A stretch of 15,250 bases of DNA from CADEED01 sp035701825. Its GTDB lineage: Bacteria; Pseudomonadota; Gammaproteobacteria; Steroidobacterales; Steroidobacteraceae. The notes beneath the pieces were generated by a model, which was given only the letters and a program-made list of their open reading frames with translations, ran no database searches and had not been told where the DNA came from. Positions 8,337-13,869 of the stretch are shown piece by piece. Location: contig DASSRK010000186.1 in NCBI GenBank assembly GCA_035701825.1, forward strand, positions 1-15,250. Reading direction: 5' to 3'. The stretch's first letter is position 1. Each line of letters begins with the position of its first letter. Made by a program: the position numbers and the translations under genes.

Positions 8337-8519
8337 TTACCTCGAAACCTTGACGGCGGAGAGCGCCGCGAGCTGTGCCCGCGCGAGTCGCGCGTCGATG
8401 GGCGCGAACATCACGCTGCCACCGCGGCGGCGCCGGACCAGCATCCCCGCCATCGCCGGCCGCATGCTCGCGACACCCTGCGCGTGGGGAAGAATCAGCG
8501 TCACTGTGGATCTCGCCAT
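8337..8519 (-). CDS. Possible small basic protein, 60 residues
   Basis: A short ORF (MARSTVTLILPHAQGV...) with no family I recognise. For: third codon positions are strongly G/C like the neighbouring genes, it lies on the same strand as both neighbours, and a good terminator follows 63 bases after its stop. Against: no Shine-Dalgarno before the ATG at 8519 (or the GTG at 8522), and in GC-rich DNA an ORF of this length arises easily by chance. The protein is Arg-rich (RRRR near residues 28-31) with several methionines and no membrane segment. May be a decayed or lineage-specific gene. Confidence 0.3.
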   Translation of the reverse strand: MARSTVTLILPHAQGVASMRPAMAGMLVRRRRGGSVMFAPIDARLARAQLAALSAVKVSR

Positions 8520-8688
8520 CACGGGGATGGATAGAGCAATGGCTGTGCCAGCGCGTAGAGCCTTTTGGAAATCAGGAGCTTGCGCGCGCTCGCAACATAT
8601 GCGGCGGCCGCGGAGTGACGCGCAGCGTCAGTTTGTGACGCGGCCGCTGCGCGCCAATGCTCGAAATTGCCGAGCTTTTGTAAAGACT
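8520..8688. other. Intergenic spacer with an unexplained inverted repeat
   Basis: No gene is supported here. It contains a perfect 9-bp inverted repeat, GCGGCCGCG (8604-8612) and CGCGGCCGC (8639-8647), with a smaller palindrome inside (TGACGC and GCGTCA). There is no T-run on either side, so it is not a standard terminator. It sits 40 bases after the stop of the SPOR gene and could be a 3' RNA structure or a protein-binding site. Confidence 0.5.
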
Positions 8689-9369
8689 CTACGGAGCGTG
8701 CGCGGGCAGCACCGGAACACAGGCGTGGTGGACCACCTTGAGGCCACCGCAGATCGCGCGTGCCTGCGCCTCGTCGCGCACCTCTGCCTGCAGGCGGTAG
8801 ATGGTCTTGCCGGAAGCGTCGCCCACCACCACGCGCGGCTCGAGCCCGTCGAGCGTGCCGGCGGCTTCCGCCTTGAGCTTCTTCCACTCCGCGTTGGCGC
8901 GTTCCGCGGACGAGAACGCGCCGAGCTGCACGCCGTAGCCACTTCCCGCGGTGCCGCTCGCCGGTGTCGTGTCCGGCGCGGTCGGGACATTCGCGCCGGC
9001 ACCGGCTGCGTCTGGCGACACCTGGGCCGTGGCCGCGCCGGGCGCGGGTGGCGTCGCCGCAAAATTCTCGATGCGGATCTGCGCCTCGGGGGCCCACCGG
9101 CCACCGGGATATTGCGCCAGGAATTGCTGGTAGGCCTCGAGCGAGTCCTGCGCCGCCGCCTTGCGCCAGTCGCGTTCTTCGGCGAGCTGTCCGAGGCGCT
9201 CGCGGGCGGCCGCGACCCGCGCGCTGTCGGGGTGCTTGCCGATGAACTGCTCGTACGACTCGGCGGTGTCGGCGGCTTGCGCCGAGCGCCAATCGCTCTT
9301 CTCGCGGCTACAACCTGCAAGAAAGAGCAGCGGGACTGCGAACAGCATCACGAGCAGACGGGTGCGCAT
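8689..9369 (-). CDS. SPOR domain lipoprotein
   Basis: A 226-residue lipoprotein. The signal peptide ends in a lipobox LAGC with the modified Cys at residue 20; Ser follows rather than Asp, which favours transport to the outer membrane. Residues about 32-100 are two helical TPR-like repeats (AESYEQFIGKHPDS, LEAYQQFLAQYPGG), as in outer-membrane assembly and cell-division proteins. A low-complexity Ala/Pro/Thr linker (about 104-142) leads to a C-terminal SPOR domain (145-222, starting YGVQLGAFSS), which in known cases binds denuded glycan strands of septal peptidoglycan. A role in division or wall remodelling is inferred. The ATG at 9369 is fixed by the signal peptide; any longer reading would run into the divergent bactofilin gene. 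Diverges from the bactofilin with only 39 bp between starts. Confidence 0.93.
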   Translation of the reverse strand: MRTRLLVMLFAVPLLFLAGCSREKSDWRSAQAADTAESYEQFIGKHPDSARVAAARERLGQLAEERDWRKAAAQDSLEAYQQFLAQYPGGRWAPEAQIRIENFAATPPAPGAATAQVSPDAAGAGANVPTAPDTTPASGTAGSGYGVQLGAFSSAERANAEWKKLKAEAAGTLDGLEPRVVVGDASGKTIYRLQAEVRDEAQARAICGGLKVVHHACVPVLPAHAP

Positions 9370-9399
9370 GGGATTATTGTAAACGGCGCGCGGAATTAT

Positions 9400-9403
9400 G
9401 GAG
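9400..9403 (+). promoter_or_regulatory. Ribosome binding site of the bactofilin gene
   Basis: GGAG lies 5 bases before the ATG at 9409. This fixes the start and rejects the out-of-frame ATG at 9398 and any longer in-frame reading through the SPOR gene on the opposite strand. Confidence 0.7.
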
Positions 9404-9408
9404 TGCCC

Positions 9409-9813
9409 ATGGGCGAAGAACCGAAACGCAGACTCTCCGACCGGCTGGGAATGTCGCCCACCGTCATTGCCGAGAGCACCTCGATCGTCGGAGACGTCAT
9501 CACCCAGGGACCGCTGATGGTCTCGGGCCACGTCCAGGGCAACGGCCGCATCGGCGGCACGCTGTCGATGAGCAAATCGGCGCAGTGGGAAGGGGACATC
9601 AGCGCCCGCCAGGCGGTACTCGCGGGCACGGTGATCGGCAAGATCGTCATCGAGGACAAGCTCGAGGTCAGCGCCAGCGCGGTGATCAAGGGACAGATCG
9701 TCGCGAAGATCCTCGCCATCGCCAACGGGGCGCGCATCGAGGGCGAGGTGACCGTCACCAGCGGCAAAGCGATCGTGAAGTTCGACGAGAAGCGCACCAG
9801 CGACGCGGCGTAG
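9409..9813 (+). CDS. Bactofilin (polymer-forming cytoskeletal protein)
   Basis: A 134-residue protein of the bactofilin family (DUF583, PF04519). Residues about 18-120 form the expected right-handed beta-helix, with repeating short strands and glycines (STSIVGDV, GPLMVSGHVQGNGRIGG, QWEGDISARQAVLAGTVIG, KLEVSASAVIKGQIVAK, NGARIEGEVTV), flanked by short polar tails. Bactofilins polymerise without nucleotide into filaments that anchor cell-wall enzymes and help shape, stalk or polarity functions. The size is typical. The start is chosen from the GGAG at 9400-9403. Its neighbour, the divergent SPOR lipoprotein, is also a wall-binding protein, so a shared role in envelope morphogenesis is plausible but inferred. 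The TAG stop (9811-9813) is followed directly by the 319-bp repeat element. Confidence 0.94.
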   Translation: MGEEPKRRLSDRLGMSPTVIAESTSIVGDVITQGPLMVSGHVQGNGRIGGTLSMSKSAQWEGDISARQAVLAGTVIGKIVIEDKLEVSASAVIKGQIVAKILAIANGARIEGEVTVTSGKAIVKFDEKRTSDAA

Positions 9814-10132
9814 TGGGGACATTCCTCATTTCCTGACAAACGGGGACAGGCTCGAAGCGCGACGGTTGACGCCGCAGCGCTCCGGGTTCCCTTTTTCGGC
9901 CGCATGGAAATCGGCGAGGAGGAGCGGCCACGCGCCGCGGTCAGCGCCTGTCTGGTGCGCCCTATCCGCTTGCGAAAGGCGCGTAGCGACGACGAGCGAA
10001 CGCCAAGAGCTTCCGTCTTCGGAAGCTCTTGAAGCGCGATTTCCCTGCGGCCGAAAAAGAAAGTCCGGAGCGCTGCGGCGACCACCCCCGGACATGCCTG
10101 TCCCCATTTGCCCGGAAATGAGGAATGTCCCA
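9814..10132. repeat. 319-bp nested inverted-repeat element between convergent stop codons
   Basis: Outer arms 9814-9851 and 10096-10132 are reverse complements apart from one extra base and three mismatches, and begin TGGGGACATTCCTCATTTCC on the left. Inside lies a second inverted pair, 9870-9913 and 10037-10080 (44 bases, about five mismatches; outer part CGCCGCAGCGCTCCGG). Off-centre is a perfect 12-bp hairpin, 10004-10015 with 10020-10031, loop TCTT. The element begins on the base after the bactofilin TAG and ends on the base before the TAA of the MATE gene. GGGGACA-type arms remind me of repeats found near RAYT/IS200-like transposases, from memory only. No transposase ORF is present; short ORFs inside look like by-products. 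A non-autonomous mobile element and/or two-way transcription barrier is the best reading. Confidence 0.8.
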
Positions 10133-11491
10133 TTACGCCGGCGCGGGTGCGGCCAGCGGAGTGAGCCGCTTCGCGAACTCGCGCCGCACGAACACGTACG
10201 AAATGATCATCTGCAGGAACATGGTCACGATCGACACGTACCACATCTCGTGGAGTTGAAAGCCCGGGCGCAACCCCACCCAGATCGCAGGGAAGACGAA
10301 CATCACCACGCGGATCGCGCTCGAGATGACGCTCGGCCAGGTGTTGCCCAGTGCCTGGAACATCGACGAGCAGCTGAAGATGAAACCGTTGGCGACGAAA
10401 TTCCACGAGATCAGGGTCAGCATCTCGGCGCCGACCGCGACCACCGGCTCCTCGTGCGTGAACACGCGCATGAAGGTGCGCGATTCGAACTGGCACAGCA
10501 GCGTGAGCAGCAACATGATGACGATGCTGATGAGCGCCGTGTAGCGAAACGTCTCGCGCACGCGCTCGGGGCGGCGCGCGCCGAAATTCTGCCCGCCGAT
10601 CGGCGCGGCGGCGAACGCCACCGCCATGGCGGGCAGCATGATGATGCGCATGACCGTCTGGCCGGTACCGATGCCCGCCTGCGCCGCGCTGCCGAAATCC
10701 TTGACCAGCACGTAGATGACGAACATCGTCACCGACATCAGGAAGAATTCCATGCCCACCGGCAGGCCGATCATCAGCAGCCGGTTCAGCACGGGAAATT
10801 GCGGTCGCATCTGTTCGCGGTGGATGGCGACGTACTTCTCGTGCTTGTGGAAGTAGTAGGCGCTCATGAGCAGCCCGACCACGCAGGCGATGCTGCTCGC
10901 GAGCCCCGCGCCCGCGGTGCCCATGGCATGGCCCGTGCCCCAGCCGACGATGAGCACCGGCGCCAGCGCGATGTTCACCAGCACGCTGAAGATCTGCAGG
11001 ATCATGGTGGGCAACACGATGCCGGTGGCGCGCAGGGTCGAGAACATCGCGACCATCAGGAACTGCAACCCGAGTCCGGGCGAAAACCAGCGCAGGTACT
11101 CGATGCCGGCGCGCGCCGTGGCTTCGTCGGCGGCGACCTTGTGCATGTACGGGCCGGCCACGAGGTTCACGCCGACGAAAACGGACATGCCGATGACCAG
11201 TGAGATCGTCAGGGCCTGGTTGAACACGAGATTGGCGCGATCGCGCTGCTGTGCGCCCACGGCGTGCGACACCATCGCGACCGTGCCGACGCTCAGGATC
11301 TGCGTCAGCGCCAGCACCACGAACCACAGGTTGCCCGCGGTGCTGAGCCCGGCGATCGACGTGTCGCCGCATTTCGAGACGAAGTAGAGGTCGGTGAAGA
11401 AATACAGCGTCTGGACCAGGATGCCGATGGCCATCTGGATGGACATCGAAGCGATGTGTCCCGGAATCGAGCCGGCGGTCAGGTCTTTCAT
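10133..11491 (-). CDS. MATE family efflux transporter
   Basis: A 452-residue inner-membrane protein with about twelve hydrophobic segments in two homologous halves, matching the multidrug and toxic compound extrusion family, which exports cationic drugs or metabolites using Na+ or H+ gradients. Family signatures are the N-terminal MKDLTAGSIPGHI, the TDLYFVSKCGDTSIAGLS segment (about 33-50), VNIALAPVLIVGWG (about 171-184), and in the second half GTGQTVMRI and PIGGQNFGA. Substrate cannot be assigned. The N-terminus fits other MATE proteins, so the ATG at 11491 is right, yet no Shine-Dalgarno precedes it, and the terminator of the upstream TorF gene ends only 9 bases before. A TATATT hexamer at 11503-11498 could act as a -10 for a near-leaderless transcript. 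Convergent with the bactofilin across the repeat element. Confidence 0.95.
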   Translation of the reverse strand: MKDLTAGSIPGHIASMSIQMAIGILVQTLYFFTDLYFVSKCGDTSIAGLSTAGNLWFVVLALTQILSVGTVAMVSHAVGAQQRDRANLVFNQALTISLVIGMSVFVGVNLVAGPYMHKVAADEATARAGIEYLRWFSPGLGLQFLMVAMFSTLRATGIVLPTMILQIFSVLVNIALAPVLIVGWGTGHAMGTAGAGLASSIACVVGLLMSAYYFHKHEKYVAIHREQMRPQFPVLNRLLMIGLPVGMEFFLMSVTMFVIYVLVKDFGSAAQAGIGTGQTVMRIIMLPAMAVAFAAAPIGGQNFGARRPERVRETFRYTALISIVIMLLLTLLCQFESRTFMRVFTHEEPVVAVGAEMLTLISWNFVANGFIFSCSSMFQALGNTWPSVISSAIRVVMFVFPAIWVGLRPGFQLHEMWYVSIVTMFLQMIISYVFVRREFAKRLTPLAAPAPA

Positions 11492-11500
11492 GGCGCCAAT

Positions 11501-11535
11501 ATAAAAGAAAGAGGCCGGTCACATGGACCGGCCTC
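11501..11535 (-). terminator. Rho-independent terminator of the TorF porin gene
   Basis: On the minus strand a perfect 10-bp stem, GAGGCCGGTC (11535-11526) pairing with GACCGGCCTC (11520-11511), with a 5-base loop, is followed by TTTCTTTTAT. It lies 46 bases after the stop of the TorF porin gene. On the plus strand there is no T-run. It also sits directly before the MATE start codon, so any MATE promoter must overlap it. Confidence 0.85.
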
Positions 11536-11581
11536 CGGGTACATCGGCCTCGCGGCCGGATGCGCGTGTCTCGCTATGCGA

Positions 11582-12313
11582 TCACTTGCCCCACGGGAAC
11601 GTGGTCGACACGCCGATCAGGAAACGCGGCTCGTTGTTGTTCGCGTCGTCTTCGACCTTCAGGTCGCCGCTGGCATCGGTGCCGGTGAACTTGCCGAAGA
11701 TCTTGAAGTTGCCGACCGTGACGTTGCCGGTGACCGAGTAGTCGACCGTCTCGGCGTCTTCCCAGAAGTCACCCCATGAGTAACCGACGTGGAAGTCCAG
11801 CGAGAACTTCTCGCCGATGGGCTGCGAGTAGTTGGCCTCGGAGTACAGGGCGCTGGAGCCCGAGCCGAGCCAGTCGTCGCTGTACCACTGGTTGAAGCCG
11901 AAATTGCCGGCCGAAAGTCCCGCCTTCACTTCGAGGTAGTCCTCGACGTCGCTGGAGCCGGGATAGGTGTAGTAGTTGGCCAGGAACGACCAGCCGAAGG
12001 TGTCGTTGATCTTGCCGTTGTATCCGCCGTAGAGATCGAGCTCCACGTCGGCATCGATGTCGCGGACTCCGCCCGTGCCGTCCGGGATCTGGCCGAAGTC
12101 GATGCTGCTCGACGCCCAGGCGCCGATCGAGAATCCGCTTTCGCCGAACGCATAGTCCGCGCTGCCCTGCAGGGCCGGATCCTTCGCGCTCTGGCTCCAG
12201 CCGCGGAAGTCGTAGTCACTGACCACGGTCCAGGTCGAGCTGAATTGAGCTTGGGAAACGCCGCTGATGGCCAGGAGGCCGGTGACGAGCGCCAGTGTTT
12301 TAATCGATTTCAT
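11582..12313 (-). CDS. TorF family putative porin (Gcw_chp / TIGR02001 type)
   Basis: A 243-residue outer-membrane beta-barrel. The signal peptide (1-22, ending GVSQA, mature from QF) is followed by the family hallmark VVSDYDFRGWSQS (about 30-42). Alternating aromatic and polar strands follow (DIDADVELDLYGGYNG, FGWSFLANYYTYPG, EANYSQPIGEKFSLDFHVGYSWG), and the last strand FLIGVSTTFPWGK is close to the C-terminus. The mature protein is acidic and Gly/Asp-rich. The family is named as putative porins in proteobacteria; the substrate is unknown. The start is well supported by a strong GGAGGA four bases before the ATG. It has its own terminator at 11501-11535, so it is probably a single-gene transcript, strongly translated. 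Confidence 0.92.
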   Translation of the reverse strand: MKSIKTLALVTGLLAISGVSQAQFSSTWTVVSDYDFRGWSQSAKDPALQGSADYAFGESGFSIGAWASSSIDFGQIPDGTGGVRDIDADVELDLYGGYNGKINDTFGWSFLANYYTYPGSSDVEDYLEVKAGLSAGNFGFNQWYSDDWLGSGSSALYSEANYSQPIGEKFSLDFHVGYSWGDFWEDAETVDYSVTGNVTVGNFKIFGKFTGTDASGDLKVEDDANNNEPRFLIGVSTTFPWGK

Positions 12314-12317
12314 TTGC

Positions 12318-12323
12318 TCCTCC
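12318..12323 (-). promoter_or_regulatory. Strong ribosome binding site of the TorF porin gene
   Basis: GGAGGA (minus strand) four bases before the ATG at 12313, the best Shine-Dalgarno in the window; consistent with an abundant outer-membrane protein. Confidence 0.75.
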
Positions 12324-12481
12324 GAGGGCTATAGGGCCCCTGTACCTAAGCAAAGGTTGTGCCATTGATGCCTAAAGGCGCGTTGTATTCCTTTTTCTTC
12401 AACGGCTTGCGTGTAGATAGAAAGAACACAACCCTTGGCGTGGGCCGGATTATGCCGTCAAACGGTGCGCGTTCGCACTAT

Positions 12482-12850
12482 TCAGGTGCGTGCCTCGAAA
12501 ATCGCATAGAACTTGGTGCAGTCCTCGATGACTTCCCACGTCCCGGCAAAGCCGGCCGGTACCAGGAAACCGTCGCCGGGTCCGAACTCCCAGCGCTGCC
12601 CGCCCTGGTTTTCGAGCGCGACCCGGCCGCGCGTCAGGCAGCAGAACTCGGACTCCGAGTAGCGGATACGCCATTTGCCGCGCGTGCTCGACCAGACGCC
12701 GGTGTGGAACTGCTGCGTGGCGTCACTGAAGTAGTTGGTCACCTGCTGGCGCGGATCGCCGCTGATGAGCCGGTCGGCCGCGGGGGTCGACGCTTCGGGT
12801 GACTGGGGAATCCTGAAATCCACGATTTCGCTGCTGCCGGGTGCATTCAT
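12482..12850 (-). CDS. Cupin domain protein (DUF861 / cupin_3 type)
   Basis: A 122-residue single-domain cupin. The DUF861 pattern is clear: FHTGVWSSTRGKWRIRYSESEFCCLTRGRV (about 48-77), then EFGPGDGFLVPAGFAGTWEVIEDCTKFYAIF (about 88-118). The first cupin motif keeps the YsEsEFC form seen in this group, and the second has PGDxFxxPxGFxGxWE. Related proteins include ureidoglycine aminohydrolase-like and sugar or amine-binding cupins, so the exact reaction cannot be given. No signal peptide; probably cytoplasmic. The ATG at 12850 is preferred over the GTG at 12913, because the extra 21 residues (Cys/Pro-rich) are translated from a repeat-like sequence; neither has a good Shine-Dalgarno. Its stop lies 168 bases before the TorF start. 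Confidence 0.88.
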   Translation of the reverse strand: MNAPGSSEIVDFRIPQSPEASTPAADRLISGDPRQQVTNYFSDATQQFHTGVWSSTRGKWRIRYSESEFCCLTRGRVALENQGGQRWEFGPGDGFLVPAGFAGTWEVIEDCTKFYAIFEART

Positions 12851-12853
12851 GGT

Positions 12854-12916
12854 CGGTGCCGGAGAGAAAGGACAGGGGCAATTAGAGTAGCCCCTGCACT
12901 CCCTCCCCGGCACCGT
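12854..12916. repeat. Nested inverted repeat before the cupin gene, possible degenerate REP-like pair
   Basis: Outer arms CGGTGCCGG (12854-12862) and CCGGCACCG (12907-12915) are exact reverse complements; inside lie CAGGGGC (12873-12879) and GCCCCTG (12890-12896), also exact. The outer arms share CGGTGCCGGAG with the start of the REP-like arms at 4183 and 13774, but the rest differs. It occupies the leader of the cupin gene, ending 3 bases before its ATG. It may be a worn REP-like pair, a regulatory structure, or chance similarity. Confidence 0.5.
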
Positions 12917-12945
12917 GGGCGGTCGATTGGCATCACGTCCTTGTG

Positions 12946-13641
12946 TCAGTTGCTCGCCAGGGCCTTGGAGGATTCCAGGCGGATCTCGACGCAGCGCTCG
13001 AAGGCCTGGTCATCGGGCTTGGCCTCGGCGCTCGCGAAGCGCTCGCCCATGGCCTCGACGATCATGCGCTCCTTCGGCACGCCGGCCTTCTCGAGCTCCA
13101 GCGCCACCTGCTCCGCGCGCTCCTGCGACAGCGCCTGGTTGAGCGACTCATCGCCGCGCGAATCGGCGAATCCCGAGACGCGCACTCGCACGTCGCTGAG
13201 TCCGGACAGCAGGGAGCCGAGTCTCGCGATGCGCGCGCGATCGCTGTCACGCACCGAGGTCTCGCCGGTGCGGAACTGCACCGTGGCGCCCACCTGGCTG
13301 GCCTTGCCTTCGATCTTGCCGAGCGAGGATTCCAGTGAATCCACCTGGCCGGCGAGCAGCGCGGCCTCGGCGCGGCGCGCGGCGAGCTGCTCGCTCTTCT
13401 TCTGGCTGCGGTCGCCCATGTACGTTCCGGCCACGGCGCCGACCACCATGCCCACGGGGCCGCCGGCCGCGGCGCCGACCAGCGCGCCGCCGACGAAGCC
13501 GCCGCCCGAGCGCTTCGAGCCGCTCTCACGGTTCGCCGCTTCGGTCTGCGGCTTCGCCACGACGGGATTGACCGCCAGGCTGATTGCCAACACGCCCGCG
13601 ATCAGCGCGGGATTGCGAAGTTTCGTAGTCCAGGTGCCCAT
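12946..13641 (-). CDS. Glycine-zipper OmpA-like envelope protein
   Basis: A 231-residue exported protein. A signal peptide (1 to about 29, ending VVA) is followed by a glycine-zipper segment (46-76, GGGFVGGALVGAAAGGPVG...), which usually inserts in or spans a membrane, then a short helical/coiled-coil stretch (77-115, KKSEQLAARRAEAALL). The C-terminal domain (118-225) is OmpA-like: TVQFRTGETSV, then GFADSRGDESLNQALSQERAEQV with the peptidoglycan-contacting Asp (D160) and Arg (R175) both kept. It probably tethers the outer membrane to the cell wall. The order glycine zipper plus OmpA resembles PdsO, the sortase-associated OmpA-like protein, but no sortase or two-component genes are visible here. 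GGAG lies 6 bases before the ATG at 13641. REP-like copy B lies upstream. Confidence 0.9.
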   Translation of the reverse strand: MGTWTTKLRNPALIAGVLAISLAVNPVVAKPQTEAANRESGSKRSGGGFVGGALVGAAAGGPVGMVVGAVAGTYMGDRSQKKSEQLAARRAEAALLAGQVDSLESSLGKIEGKASQVGATVQFRTGETSVRDSDRARIARLGSLLSGLSDVRVRVSGFADSRGDESLNQALSQERAEQVALELEKAGVPKERMIVEAMGERFASAEAKPDDQAFERCVEIRLESSKALASN

Positions 13642-13663
13642 TGCCCACTCCAGTTTTCAGACG

Positions 13664-13682
13664 CGAGAGCCGTTTGCTCTCG
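13664..13682 (-). promoter_or_regulatory. Stem-loop in the leader of the OmpA-like gene
   Basis: A perfect 7-bp stem, CGAGAGC (13664-13670) with GCTCTCG (13676-13682), and a 5-base loop, lies 22 bases before the start codon and just upstream of the GGAG. No T-run follows in either direction, so it is unlikely to be a terminator; it could stabilise the mRNA or affect ribosome access. Inference from sequence. Confidence 0.35.
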
Positions 13683-13772
13683 AGTGTCATTTCAACCGGG
13701 GATCCGGATCGCGGCCGGGCAACGCGCGGGCGATCCGCCGACGCTTTGTGGCAAAAGATGGTGCCTGCGGAA

Positions 13773-13869
13773 AGACGGTGCCGGAGCATGCATTCCGGCA
13801 TAACTCAGGCAACGGTCGGGCCGCGACCTCCGCGGGAGTTATGCCGGAATGCATGCTCCGGCACCGTCT
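13773..13869. repeat. REP-like inverted pair, copy B
   Basis: The same arms as copy A: 13774-13805 and 13837-13868 are identical to the 4183-4214 and 4411-4442 arms over all 32 bases, and pairing extends one base on each side (34 bp, 13773-13806 with 13836-13869). The spacer is only 29 bases and is unrelated to that of copy A. The right arm again runs into a TAG stop codon (13868-13870), here of the methyltransferase gene. As RNA it would fold either into one long 34-bp hairpin or two small ones. It separates the methyltransferase from the downstream OmpA-like gene. Confidence 0.88.

Noticed and set aside
8350..9408. N-terminal extension of the bactofilin reading frame
   Set aside because: The frame stays open by chance opposite the SPOR gene; the bactofilin domain and the GGAG ribosome site place the start at 9409.
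10004..10031. 12-bp perfect hairpin as a simple terminator for the bactofilin or MATE gene
   Set aside because: No T-run follows on either strand, and it sits inside the larger nested element; it may slow polymerase but is not a standard terminator.
9866..11203. 445-codon plus-strand ORF opposite the MATE gene
   Set aside because: Antisense shadow rich in His, Asp and Arg, starting inside the repeat element; the MATE frame is clear.
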